NCBI GenBank assembly: GCA_027028005.1
Contig: JALVKE010000158.1
Location: 1-33,388 of the forward strand
Direction: 5' to 3'
DNA: 33,388 bases
Origin: Persephonella sp.
GTDB taxonomy: Bacteria > Aquificota > Aquificia > Aquificales > Hydrogenothermaceae
The notes beneath the pieces were generated by a model. It saw only the letters and a list, made by a program, of their open reading frames with translations, was not told the origin of the DNA and searched no databases. Positions 17,717 through 26,145 of the stretch are shown here, one piece after another; position 1 is the first letter of the stretch, and the number at the start of each line of letters is the position of its first letter. The translations under genes were made by a program, and so were the position numbers.

Positions 17717-18074
17717 TATTGTTGAAAATGAAAGGATAAAAAAAGCAGTAGAGAGATTAGGAGATAGATTTCTTCACCGGGTTTTCACAGAAAGGGAAAT
17801 AGATTACTGCAAACAAAAGGTAACATTTTATCCTTGTCTTGCTGCTAGATTTGCAGCAAAGGAGGCTTTTATAAAGGCTTACTATCAAGCTTTTAAAAAG
17901 AAACTATTCTTTAAACAGATAGAAGTTTTAGGGAAAAGAAACTTCCCTGCAGAAATTTTGCTGCATATAGAAGAAGAGGTAGGGGAAATTTCTGAAATTT
18001 CTTTTAAATCAAGTATTTCCATATCTCACGAGAATAAATTCTCTGTAGCAATTGTGATCATATATATTCCTTAA
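17694..18074 (+). CDS. acpS: Holo-[acyl-carrier-protein] synthase
   Basis: Transfers 4'-phosphopantetheine from CoA to acyl carrier protein. 126 residues from this start, the normal AcpS length. TGIDIVENERI holds the Mg-binding Asp, RFAAKEAFIKA the conserved Glu/Lys, and the C-terminus has SISHENKFSVAIV. ATG 17694 is chosen because GGAGAG lies six bases upstream and the family begins here; a TTG at 17673 would add seven unsupported residues. It overlaps aroK by 23 bases. It supplies the pathway that FabL (21192-21977) completes. Confidence 0.93.
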   Translation: MEIYTGIDIVENERIKKAVERLGDRFLHRVFTEREIDYCKQKVTFYPCLAARFAAKEAFIKAYYQAFKKKLFFKQIEVLGKRNFPAEILLHIEEEVGEISEISFKSSISISHENKFSVAIVIIYIP

Positions 18075-18096
18075 GTGCAGTAAAAATATTGCACTT
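18073..18096 (+). terminator. Possible hairpin after acpS
   Basis: AAGTGCA (18073-18079) and TGCACTT (18090-18096) form a 7-base stem with a 10-base A/T loop, starting in the acpS stop codon. The T run is short. It probably separates aroK-acpS from the flagellar genes. Confidence 0.4.
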
Positions 18097-18189
18097 TCTA
18101 TACCAATAAACCATAAAATGCTTTTTTATCAATCACTTATACACTAGGCATACTTTTTGATATTTATGTGGCAGGAGGAGTTAAAAAAT

Positions 18190-19092
18190 ATGTATCTAAA
18201 AAAATTTTTAGCAAAAAACATACAAGAAGGGTGGAGGAAGGTGAAAGAAACATTAGGTGAAGATGCTATTATCTTGTCTATAAAAGAGATAAATAACAGT
18301 TTCGAGATAATAGCAGCTTCTCCTGAAAAGAAAGTAGAGAGTATTAAGAAGAAATATACAAAGTTTGCAAACCTAAAAAATTTTATAACGGAACTAGAAA
18401 AAAGTAGCACAGATGAACATCTAAAAGAGGAAATAGAGGAAGACATCGTATTAACCTACACACCTATTATAAAGGAAGATTTAGAAAATATCTCGAAAAA
18501 GATAAAGTCTAATCCATTAAATAAAAAATTTATTATTCTTTTTGGAAATATATCTTCAGGAAAGAGCGTTACAGCTGCTAAACTAGCAGCTATTTTAAAG
18601 TTTGAAAGAGATAAAAAAATATGCATAGCATCCTTTGATTTTTACAAAATTGGTGGTTCTGAAGCAGTTCAAACATTTGCAGAGATTATGCAGATCCCTT
18701 TTGTAAAAATTGAAAGTGAGAAAGATTTTATTCTTAACAAAGATTTTTTTGAAGAGTTTGACCACATAATCCTTGATACTCCTGGAAACATAAATGAGTT
18801 AAAAGATGTTGAAAAATTCTCATACCTTATAAGTAAAGGTAGTCAGACAGAAAATATACTTGTTATTCCTTTAACTAAAAAAGAAAGACTTATAGAAAAG
18901 GATATACACTACTTTTCAAAATTTAACATAGAACATCTAATACTTACAAAGTACGACCAGATAGAAAATAAAATTCCCCTTTACTACATCCTAAGTATAT
19001 CAAACTATCCTATCAGTTATATAGCAAATGGTGTGAAAGTTCCTGAAGATATATTCCATGCAGAAAAACTTTTAGAAGAAAAGGTTCTTTAA
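18190..19092 (+). CDS. flhF: Flagellar SRP-like GTPase FlhF (divergent)
   Basis: SRP/FtsY-family GTPase that sets flagellar position and number at the membrane. The N-terminus MYLKKFLAKNIQEGWRKVKE with LGEDAIILS is the FlhF B-domain start. G1 is GNISSGKS (119-126), degenerate against the usual GPTGVGKTT; G3 is DTPG (196-199) rather than DTAG; G4 is TKYD (253-256). Nucleotide handling may differ. I chose ATG 18190, nine bases after AGGAGGAG, over the TTG at 18157 and ATG at 18166. It is one base from flhG. The B domain and gene order fix the identity despite the weak G motifs. Confidence 0.88.
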   Translation: MYLKKFLAKNIQEGWRKVKETLGEDAIILSIKEINNSFEIIAASPEKKVESIKKKYTKFANLKNFITELEKSSTDEHLKEEIEEDIVLTYTPIIKEDLENISKKIKSNPLNKKFIILFGNISSGKSVTAAKLAAILKFERDKKICIASFDFYKIGGSEAVQTFAEIMQIPFVKIESEKDFILNKDFFEEFDHIILDTPGNINELKDVEKFSYLISKGSQTENILVIPLTKKERLIEKDIHYFSKFNIEHLILTKYDQIENKIPLYYILSISNYPISYIANGVKVPEDIFHAEKLLEEKVL

Positions 19093-19093
19093 G

Positions 19094-19951
19094 ATGAGAA
19101 ATCAGGCAGAAGGACTAGAAAATCTTATAAATAAGGAAGAGAAGCCAAAATTTCAGGCTATCTCTATAACTTCTGGAAAAGGTGGTGTTGGTAAAACTAG
19201 TTTTACTATAAATCTAGCTTATCAACTTCAAAAATTAAATAAGAAGGTTATTGTTTTTGATGCCGATTTAGCTTTGGCAAATGTGGATATTCTCCTTGGG
19301 GAAAAACCAAAGTACAATCTTATGCACCTTTTAAAAGGTGAGAAAACTATAAATGAGATTATATACACATCAAAAAAGTACGGAATAAAATTTATCCCTG
19401 CAGCTTCAGGTTTTGAAGAGTTGGCGAACTTACCTTTTGAGAAGCAGATGTACATACTAGATGCTCTACATGAGATCTACTACAAATTTGATATTATGCT
19501 AATTGACACATCAGCAGGTCTATCTCAGGATGTAATAAACTTCTGCTTAGCTTCTGATAAAACAATTGTTCTTACAACTCCTGATCCAACGTCTTTAAGT
19601 GATGCATATGCAATATCTAGGGTTCTTCTCACATATAAAACAGAAGATTTAGATGTGGGTATTGTAGTGAATATGGTAGAAGATGAAGATGAAGCTTTAA
19701 AGATATACAGAGGAATTGACTCTACTTTAAAAACGTTCACAGGTAAAGGAATTAAGTACTATGGTTTTATAAAAAAAGATGAGAGATTAGTTGATTCTAT
19801 AAGAAATATATACCTTTTATCTGCTGAAAATCCAAACGCTGTTTATAGCAGAAATGTGTTAAACATAGCTAAATCTCTGTTAGAGGGACCATCCTCTGTC
19901 AAAAAGAAAAAATCTTTTTGGCAAAAACTTATCTCTTACTGGAGAGCTTAA
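19094..19951 (+). CDS. flhG: MinD-like ATPase FlhG (YlxH/FleN)
   Basis: 285 residues; deviant Walker A SGKGGVGKTS at 27-36, DADLALANVDILLG near 55-68 and DTSAGLSQDV near 137-146, all typical of MinD/FlhG. It partners FlhF, stimulating its GTPase and restricting flagellar number. The C-terminal SFWQKLISYW is a plausible amphipathic membrane-binding helix. Follows flhF by one base. Confidence 0.93.
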   Translation: MRNQAEGLENLINKEEKPKFQAISITSGKGGVGKTSFTINLAYQLQKLNKKVIVFDADLALANVDILLGEKPKYNLMHLLKGEKTINEIIYTSKKYGIKFIPAASGFEELANLPFEKQMYILDALHEIYYKFDIMLIDTSAGLSQDVINFCLASDKTIVLTTPDPTSLSDAYAISRVLLTYKTEDLDVGIVVNMVEDEDEALKIYRGIDSTLKTFTGKGIKYYGFIKKDERLVDSIRNIYLLSAENPNAVYSRNVLNIAKSLLEGPSSVKKKKSFWQKLISYWRA

Positions 19952-19974
19952 AAAAAGAAACGGAGGGCTAAAAG

Positions 19975-20700
19975 ATGAAAATGAGTAATGAAGAAAGAAA
20001 CAAAATAATTATGGAATTTTTACCAAAGATAAACTATATAGTGCAAAACCTAAAACAGGATAATCTTCCAGCAACAATAACAGAAGAAGATATGGTAAAT
20101 ACAGGGGTTTTAGGATTAATAGATGCAATAGAAAAGTATGATCCTTCAAAAGGGGTTAAACTTTCAACGTATGCAGAGATAAGAATAAGAGGACAGATTA
20201 TTGATAGTTTAAGAAAACTAGACTGGGTTCCTAGAAATGTAAGACAGAAAGCAAGGCATATAGAGGCCGCTGTTCACGAGATAGAACAAAAATTAGGAAG
20301 AGAAGCATCTCCAGAGGAGATTGCAAACTATTTAGGCATTTCATTGGAAGAATATCTAAAGTATGCAGAGAAAATAGCTAACAGCGGATTTGTTTCTATA
20401 GATACAACTGTTGGTTCAGACGACGATTCATCAACAAAACTATGGCAGATTATATCTATTAATGATGATACTCCTGATAAATATGTGGAAGAGCAGGAAT
20501 TGAAAAAAATTCTATCTGATATAATATCTAAACTTAATGAAAGAGAAAGATTAGTTATAACTCTATACTACTATGAAGAACTTTCTATGAAAGAGATTGG
20601 AGAGATTTTAGGACTTACAGAGTCTAGGATTTCTCAGATACATACAAAAACTATGAAAAAAATAAGAGGAATGATAGAAAAATACATTTCTCAGGAATAG
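19975..20700 (+). CDS. fliA: Flagellar sigma factor sigma-28
   Basis: Directs RNA polymerase to late flagellar and chemotaxis promoters. 241 residues. Region 2: EEDMVNTGVLGLIDAIEKYD, LSTYAEIRIRGQIIDSLR and DWVPRNVRQKARH. Region 3 is around GREASPEEIANYLG. Region 4 has a C-terminal helix-turn-helix, MKEIGEILGLTESRISQIH. GGAGG eight bases upstream of the ATG. Third gene after flhF-flhG; no anti-sigma flgM-like gene is visible here. Confidence 0.95.
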   Translation: MKMSNEERNKIIMEFLPKINYIVQNLKQDNLPATITEEDMVNTGVLGLIDAIEKYDPSKGVKLSTYAEIRIRGQIIDSLRKLDWVPRNVRQKARHIEAAVHEIEQKLGREASPEEIANYLGISLEEYLKYAEKIANSGFVSIDTTVGSDDDSSTKLWQIISINDDTPDKYVEEQELKKILSDIISKLNERERLVITLYYYEELSMKEIGEILGLTESRISQIHTKTMKKIRGMIEKYISQE

Positions 20701-20703
20701 AAG

Positions 20704-21195
20704 ATGGGAAATATGGATTTTTATGTAGATCTCCTTATAGGAGATTTAGAGAGCTTTATTATCTCTGAAAAGAAAAAGGTTAGTGATATTCTTTCTAAAA
20801 ATGAAGATATTTCTTTAGAGGATACCGTTTTTGTTTTAGATAGACTTTCTAAAAGCTTAAAAAAGACTGTTAATATACTAGATTTTGTTAATCAGGTGGA
20901 TAACATAACAACTCTTAGAGGAATATCAATACTAGCTTCAGAAGCCATAGCATGGATTTTGTTTACGTTACCTAGCATTGAAAAAAATCTTCCTTACTTT
21001 GAAAGTGATTTTAAGATATACAATAGATCAGTAGTGGATTATTTAGCTGATATTCTTCTTGAATTAGAAAGTTTTATAGAAGAACCTTCTAGGATAAAGT
21101 TTATAGGTGAAGATCTTCAAAAAAATATAAACTATGTGTCTATGACAATGAGTCATACATCTAATATATTAAAGAAGGGGCTTTTAGAAAATTAA
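20704..21195 (+). CDS. Unrecognised protein encoded downstream of fliA
   Basis: 163 residues, starting three bases after the fliA stop with AGGA seven bases upstream, so surely cotranscribed. It is acidic and mostly helical by eye, with no signal peptide or P-loop. A hydrophobic patch near residues 75-95 (SEAIAWILFTLPSI) is too short for a confident membrane span. Position suggests a flagellar or chemotaxis accessory role, but nothing in the sequence proves it; I see no CheZ or FlgM signature. An internal ATG at 20713 is an alternative start. Its TAA shares bases with the fabL stop on the other strand. Confidence 0.8.
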   Translation: MGNMDFYVDLLIGDLESFIISEKKKVSDILSKNEDISLEDTVFVLDRLSKSLKKTVNILDFVNQVDNITTLRGISILASEAIAWILFTLPSIEKNLPYFESDFKIYNRSVVDYLADILLELESFIEEPSRIKFIGEDLQKNINYVSMTMSHTSNILKKGLLEN

Positions 21196-21977
21196 CGCCC
21201 CCTTACTAAGGATAATCCACCATCTACAACAATTGTTTGTCCTTGTATCCATTTAGCATCATCTGTGCATAAAAATCCAACAACACCAGCTAAATCTTCA
21301 GGCATTCCCATTCTTCCAAGAGGAGTAAGCTTTATTGTCCCTTCTTTTACTTCCTCATAGTTAGGGAAAAGCTGAATAGCTTCAGTATCTATTGGACCAC
21401 CTGAAACAGTATTAACATTTATTCCTTTAGGCCCAAACTCTACTGCTGCATATCTTACAAGAGCTTCTAATGCTGATTTTGCTGCTCCATGAATTGCATA
21501 GTTTGGCATATAATCCCTTGTTCCTGTAGAAGATATAGCTATGATCTTCCCTTCTCTTCCTTCCATTAGAGGGACAGCTCTTTGAACACTCCATATAAAT
21601 CCCATAACGGTAATATCAAAAATCCTTCTTGTTCCTCTCTCTTTCAGTCTTAAGAAAGGGGCAAATCCTCCTACAACCTCTCTTCCTGAAGCAACAGCAT
21701 TACTAACAAATATATCAAGATATCCAAATTTTTCTTTTATTTCATCAAATGCTCTATCTATATCCTCTTTTTTTCCAAAATCTCCCTGTATTGCGTAACC
21801 TTTTACACCTTTTTCTTCTATCTCTTTTACAGTTTCCTCTGCTTTTTCTTTATTTTTGTAGTAGTTAATAATAACATCCGCTCCCATATCTGCTAACTTT
21901 AATGCTATAGCTCTTCCTATTCCTCTACTTCCACCTGTTATAAAGGCAATTTTCCCTTCTAGCTCTCTACAAGCCAT
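21192..21977 (-). CDS. fabL: Enoyl-[acyl-carrier-protein] reductase, FabL-type
   Basis: NAD(P)H-dependent reductase for the last step of fatty-acid elongation. 261-residue SDR with TGGSRGIGRAIAL (14-26). The catalytic pair is Y160 and K167, a Y-x6-K spacing found in FabI/FabL, not the Y-x3-K of classical SDRs such as FabG. VSGGPIDTEA and FPNYEEV, then IQGQTIVVDGGLSL, closely match Bacillus FabL. AGGAGGAATTTA precedes the ATG. Convergent with the fliA-operon gene, overlapping by four bases. Confidence 0.88.
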   Translation of the reverse strand: MACRELEGKIAFITGGSRGIGRAIALKLADMGADVIINYYKNKEKAEETVKEIEEKGVKGYAIQGDFGKKEDIDRAFDEIKEKFGYLDIFVSNAVASGREVVGGFAPFLRLKERGTRRIFDITVMGFIWSVQRAVPLMEGREGKIIAISSTGTRDYMPNYAIHGAAKSALEALVRYAAVEFGPKGINVNTVSGGPIDTEAIQLFPNYEEVKEGTIKLTPLGRMGMPEDLAGVVGFLCTDDAKWIQGQTIVVDGGLSLVRGR

Positions 21978-21992
21978 TAAATTCCTCCTATA

Positions 21993-22310
21993 TTAATGAT
22001 GTTCTTTAAACTGCCTTGAGAATTCTAAAAATTTTCTAATTAAGTAATTTCCTCTATAGCCTTCCTCAACGAGCTCCATAAAATATCTTTGTTCCTCTTC
22101 ATTTAGTTCTCTATGTAGTATTTCAAGTATCTGTTCGTATGCTTTAAAAACTTCCTCATCCCAACCTTCACCAACAAAAAACTCTTCCACTTTTAAAGGG
22201 TCTACAACTTTTGTTCTTAAGGCTTCCTTGTAACCTAAGAAAAACATAATAACCATCAAAATAAGCATCACAATTCCAAGGATTATAGCTAGAAGAAGTT
22301 CTCCGCCCAT
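21993..22310 (-). CDS. Small membrane-anchored protein of unknown function
   Basis: 105 residues. One N-terminal hydrophobic segment (about residues 4-26, LLLAIILGIVMLILMVIMFF), then a charged, acidic soluble tail of about 75 residues that looks helical and ends in HH. GGAGGTTGCC precedes the ATG. Fifteen bases separate it from fabL, so the two may be cotranscribed. I do not recognise the family. Confidence 0.8.
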   Translation of the reverse strand: MGGELLLAIILGIVMLILMVIMFFLGYKEALRTKVVDPLKVEEFFVGEGWDEEVFKAYEQILEILHRELNEEEQRYFMELVEEGYRGNYLIRKFLEFSRQFKEHH

Positions 22311-22371
22311 GGCAACCTCCTGATAAATAAATAGCGTTAATATTATATTATGCTTTTAAATAAAAAAATAC

Positions 22372-23271
22372 TTAATCTTTAATGAGATTAAGGCCTAATT
22401 TTTCTGCATATTCTACAGCTTTTGCGTATTCATCTATATAAATTTTTCTGTTTAACTCTGGATATTCATAGGCTTTATATGCAGGAAAGTACTGAGACAT
22501 AATGTTAACATGTATATTAGGTGAAACAGATTTTAGAAAATCTAAAACCTCTTTTGTTGTTGATATATCATTAGGTAAAACTAAATGTCTAACTAAAAGT
22601 CCTCTGTAGGCAATCCCATTTTCATCTACCTTAAGGTCTCCAACCTGACGATGCATCTCTTTAATAGCCTTTTTAGCCACTTCAGGATAGTTTCTAACCT
22701 TAGAGTACTTCCTTCCATACTCTTCTTTTAAGTATTTCAGATCTGCCAAGTATATATCAACAATTCCATCTAACAGTTTTAAACTCTCTAAATTATCGTA
22801 GGAAGATGTGTTATAAACAATAGGAATTTTAAGCCCTTTTTTAGCAGCTAAATATGTTGCTTCTATAAGTTGAGGAACAATATGTGAAGGAGTAACCCAG
22901 TTTATATTGTGACAACCCATTTTCTGAAGCTTTAGCATTATATCTGCTACATCTTCTGGAGTTAACATGTATCCTTCTCCTAGCTGACTTATATCGTAAT
23001 TTTGACAGTATACGCACCCAAGATTACAGTAAGAGAAAAATATCGTTCCACTACCGTTGTATCCTCTTATTGGAAATTCCTCTCCTCTATGTGGAAAATA
23101 AGAGGCAACGTAAACATTCCTTCCTGTTTTACAGAAACCTAATTCATTTTTTGTTCTATCAACAGAGCAGTTTCTAGGACAAACTATGCAGTCTTTTAAA
23201 AGTTTTTTACTTTCTTCAACTCTTTTCTCCAACTCTCCGCTTTTAAGAAGATTTACATAGCTTCCTACCAT
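22372..23271 (-). CDS. Radical SAM protein, PflA-like (COG1313 type)
   Basis: 299 residues. An N-terminal cysteine cluster (C28, C31, C35, C47: CIVCPRNCSVDR...GFC) precedes the radical SAM CxxxCxxC motif C82, C86, C89 (YCNLGCVYCQN), which binds a 4Fe-4S cluster and S-adenosylmethionine. Later are GLLVRHLVLPN and HVNIMSQYFPAY, typical of the uncharacterised 'pyruvate formate-lyase activating enzyme-like' group. No target glycyl-radical enzyme is encoded nearby, so a pflA function should not be assumed. Ribosome site AAGGG is modest. It may be transcribed alone. Confidence 0.88.
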   Translation of the reverse strand: MVGSYVNLLKSGELEKRVEESKKLLKDCIVCPRNCSVDRTKNELGFCKTGRNVYVASYFPHRGEEFPIRGYNGSGTIFFSYCNLGCVYCQNYDISQLGEGYMLTPEDVADIMLKLQKMGCHNINWVTPSHIVPQLIEATYLAAKKGLKIPIVYNTSSYDNLESLKLLDGIVDIYLADLKYLKEEYGRKYSKVRNYPEVAKKAIKEMHRQVGDLKVDENGIAYRGLLVRHLVLPNDISTTKEVLDFLKSVSPNIHVNIMSQYFPAYKAYEYPELNRKIYIDEYAKAVEYAEKLGLNLIKD

Positions 23272-23640
23272 TAGCTAACCCTTTTCTAAAATTTTTTTAG
23301 AAATTTATTGAAAAGAAAAAAATCTTCAACTTTCTGTTTTAAATTTTAAAAAAATACTAAAATTTGACGCTTTTAACTTTTTAAATCTATACTTTATGCA
23401 TAGAAATTTGACTGTTTCACAGAGATATAGGGAGTTACACAGATAAATTACTCTCTAACACATGTGCAGTAGTCTTTCTCTCCACAGATTTTAGACAGCT
23501 TCAGGTAGGTCTAGATCTATGTTTTTACACTATTTAACTCTCTTTCTAAACTAGATTTTGAAAGTTTTGAAGAACTCTAGAAAAACCTCTAGTCATCTAT
23601 AATAAGTGCAATTTAACATATTTTCTCAAAAAGTAGCTTT
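23272..23640. other. Non-coding A+T-rich stretch
   Basis: About 370 bases between the radical SAM gene and the structured remnant. It must include the radical SAM promoter, but I see no convincing one. No ORF, tRNA or repeat array is evident. It has short palindromic bits (for example around TAGATCTA near 23510) of unknown meaning. Confidence 0.5.
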
Positions 23641-23669
23641 TGTTTATATTGTTAAGACAAGTTAACTAC

Positions 23670-23945
23670 GTGAACTGCTCTAAAAAGCTTCCTGCTTCAC
23701 AGCTAGATGTCTCATGAACTGTACTACTCACTTACAGTCGCCAATTTGCTTACGCAAAAGTCTGCCAGCATAGCCAGCTCCACAATCCCAAAGAGATTAA
23801 GCCTGCAACTTTTGTTGCAGAGCAAAGACTGTAGCTGCTTCCGTTAGTCGCTATATCTCTTCGGGATAGCCTTAGGTAGTTCCTACCCTACAGTTTTTGG
23901 TGGAAGTTTTCCTTCTCCCTTCCTACTTTCAGGAAAATCTTTAAT
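23670..23945 (-). mobile_element. TnpB 3'-end/omegaRNA-like transposon remnant
   Basis: Richer in G+C than its surroundings and packed with hairpins: CTGCAAC-TTTT-GTTGCAG (23803-23820), TTTGC-TTAC-GCAAA (23745-23758), GGTAG-TTC-CTACC (23875-23887), GCTAT/ATAGC (23850-23870) and an enclosing TACAGTC/GACTGTA pair (23733-23739 and 23827-23833). On the minus strand, 23680-23712 reads RHLAVKQEAF then stop, like the C-terminal tail of IS200/IS605-family TnpB, followed by AGCAGTTCAC ending at 23670, like the right end of such elements. Upstream frames carry stops, so no TnpB is made. If intact as RNA, its guide would begin at 23669. It lies just downstream of murA. Alternative: an unrelated structured RNA. 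Confidence 0.5.
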
Positions 23946-24007
23946 TTGGTTATTGTTTCTATCTTTAATGAAAAACTATCTGCCAAAATGACAGGTAAAT
24001 TTTTTCT

Positions 24008-25306
24008 TTACAATGTTCTTTCAATCATATCTCTTCTTAGTTTTGCACCAAGTTTTTTTAGTTTTTCATCTATATTTTCATATCCTCTATCAAGATGATA
24101 TATATCGTAAATTCTTGTAGTTCCTTCAGCTATAAGACCTGCTATAACCATAGCTGCACTTGCTCTTAGATCTGTTGCCTTAACTTCAGCCCCAGTTAAT
24201 TTTTTAACACCTCTTATATAAGCTGTTTTGTCCTTAACTTTTATATCTGCTCCTAATCTTTCTAGTTCAGGAACATGCATAAATCTATTCTCAAATATAT
24301 TTTCAGTGATAGAAGAAACTCCATCTACAACAGATAAAAGAGTCATAAACTGAGCCTGTAAATCTGTTGGGAAGTATGGATATTCCTTTGTTTCAATATC
24401 TACAGGTTTTAATTTCTTTTTTCTTTTAATAGCTATCTCATCTTTCCCAATAGGAATAACATATACACCTATCTCTTCAAGCCTTTTATTGACAAACTCT
24501 AGATACTCTAAAGGATAGTTTTTAATAGTTATATTTCCATCAAAAAGAGCAGACAGTACGGCAAATGTTCCTGCTTCTATTCTATCTGGTATTATCCTGT
24601 GTTTTGTTCCATGGAGTTTTTTAACCCCTTTTATGTATATAGTTGATGTTCCTTCTCCTTCTATTTTAGCTCCCATTTTCTTTAGCATCTTAGCTAAGTC
24701 GACCACTTCAGGTTCTCTTGCTGCGTTCGTAATAACTGTTTCTCCTTCAGCAAGAACTGCAGCCATCATAATATTTTCTGTCCCTGTTACTGTTATTTTT
24801 TCAAAGTTTATATGAGCTCCTTTTAAGCCATTGGGAGCTTTTGCTATGATGTATCCATGTTCTACTTTTATATCAGCACCCATCTTTTCAAGGGCTGAAA
24901 GATGAAGGTCAACAGGTCTTGTTCCTATGGAACATCCCCCAGGAAGAGCAACCTTTGCATGTTTAAATCTAGAGAGCATAGGACCTAAAACAAGAATAGA
25001 AGCTCTCATTTTTGATACAAGCTCATACGGAGCAACAAGAGAGTTAATTGTTTTTTGCTTAAAGGAAAATGTTTTTTCAGATAGTTTTTCTATAGAAAAA
25101 CCTACAAAAGATAAAAGATCTTTCATTGTCTTAACATCAAGAAGATTAGGCATATTTTCTAATATAATCTCTTCATCTGTTAAAAGTGTAGCAGCCATAT
25201 TTGGAAGAGCTGCATTTTTAGCGCCGGAAATTTCCACAGTACCTCTTAAAGGAATTCCACCCTCAATCTCTAGATATTCAACTATCTCTAAATTCTGTTT
25301 TATCAT
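24008..25306 (-). CDS. murA: UDP-N-acetylglucosamine 1-carboxyvinyltransferase
   Basis: First committed step of peptidoglycan synthesis: transfer of enolpyruvate from PEP to UDP-GlcNAc. 432 residues. Catalytic loop LPGGCSIGTRPVDLH with Cys125 (fosfomycin-binding Cys of the family, so not the Asp variant); SGAKNAALP near 28-36 binds substrate. The N-terminus is about ten residues longer than E. coli MurA. Start overlaps the prmC stop as ATGA. Last gene of the folP-to-murA run. Confidence 0.97.
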   Translation of the reverse strand: MIKQNLEIVEYLEIEGGIPLRGTVEISGAKNAALPNMAATLLTDEEIILENMPNLLDVKTMKDLLSFVGFSIEKLSEKTFSFKQKTINSLVAPYELVSKMRASILVLGPMLSRFKHAKVALPGGCSIGTRPVDLHLSALEKMGADIKVEHGYIIAKAPNGLKGAHINFEKITVTGTENIMMAAVLAEGETVITNAAREPEVVDLAKMLKKMGAKIEGEGTSTIYIKGVKKLHGTKHRIIPDRIEAGTFAVLSALFDGNITIKNYPLEYLEFVNKRLEEIGVYVIPIGKDEIAIKRKKKLKPVDIETKEYPYFPTDLQAQFMTLLSVVDGVSSITENIFENRFMHVPELERLGADIKVKDKTAYIRGVKKLTGAEVKATDLRASAAMVIAGLIAEGTTRIYDIYHLDRGYENIDEKLKKLGAKLRRDMIERTL

Positions 25307-26145
25307 CTTTTTTCTCCTATTATTACTCTGTCTAAATTTTGCAGATCTTTTTTACAAATAGTATGGAAGCCCTTTTCTTTTAAAAGTTTACTTACCTTTT
25401 CACACTGATTGTATCCTATCTCAAAGGCAAAAAAACCATCTTCCTTTAAAAAAGAAATACCTTCATTAATAATCTTTTCGTAAAACTCTATACCTTCTTT
25501 ACCAGCAATAAGAGCTTCAACAGGTTCTTTTTTTACTTCTCTTGAGAGTTTCCCATACTCTTCCTCTGAAATATAAGGTGGATTTGATACAATAAAATCA
25601 AACTTTTGATTTTTTGGTATCTTTTCAAATAGATTACTTTTAATAAGAATTAATCTATCAACAACACCATGTTTAATTGCATTTTTGGCTGTTATTTCTA
25701 AAGCTTTATCTGATATATCAACAGCTGTCATTTTAAGTTTTGGTCTGTGTTTTAAAAGAGAAATAGATATTATTCCACTTCCAACGCCTATCTCTAATCC
25801 ATGAAAATGCCTATCCTTTGGTATTCTCTTTAATACTTCTTCTACTAGTATCTCAGTCTCAGGTCTAGGAATAAGAACTCCCTCTTCAACCTCAAACTCT
25901 AAACCATAAAAGTATTTTTTTCCAGTTAGGTAGGCAACAGGAACTCCTTCTGATCTTTTCTTTATAAGAATAAAGTAGTAGTCTAGAATAGACTTAGAAA
26001 GCTCCTTTTCCCTTTCAGTGATAAGTTTCCATCGTGGTATGTGGAGAATATGAGATAATATAAGCTGACTATCTGTTACAGGAGTTTCAACACCTGCTTT
26101 TCTCAGTATATAGGAAGCCCTTTTCAATGCGTCTCCTATTTTCAT
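25303..26145 (-). CDS. prmC: Peptide chain release factor N5-glutamine methyltransferase
   Basis: Methylates the GGQ glutamine of RF1/RF2. 280 residues: an N-terminal helical substrate-recognition domain (1-85), then a Rossmann methyltransferase fold with LEIGVGSGIISISLL near 115-129 and the diagnostic NPPYISEEEY near 189-198. The ATG directly abuts the argB stop codon (TAGATG) and the ribosome site is weak, so translation is probably coupled to argB. Confidence 0.95.
   Translation of the reverse strand: MKIGDALKRASYILRKAGVETPVTDSQLILSHILHIPRWKLITEREKELSKSILDYYFILIKKRSEGVPVAYLTGKKYFYGLEFEVEEGVLIPRPETEILVEEVLKRIPKDRHFHGLEIGVGSGIISISLLKHRPKLKMTAVDISDKALEITAKNAIKHGVVDRLILIKSNLFEKIPKNQKFDFIVSNPPYISEEEYGKLSREVKKEPVEALIAGKEGIEFYEKIINEGISFLKEDGFFAFEIGYNQCEKVSKLLKEKGFHTICKKDLQNLDRVIIGEKR

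Noticed and set aside
21192-21977. Annotation as FabG (3-oxoacyl-ACP reductase)
   Set aside because: Catalytic spacing is Y-x6-K and motifs match FabL, not the Y-x3-K of FabG.
22372-23271. Annotation as a true pyruvate formate-lyase activase
   Set aside because: The N-terminal cysteine cluster marks the uncharacterised COG1313 group and no pyruvate formate-lyase is nearby.
23272-24007. CRISPR array in the long gap
   Set aside because: No repeated unit with regular spacing; the inverted repeats differ from one another.
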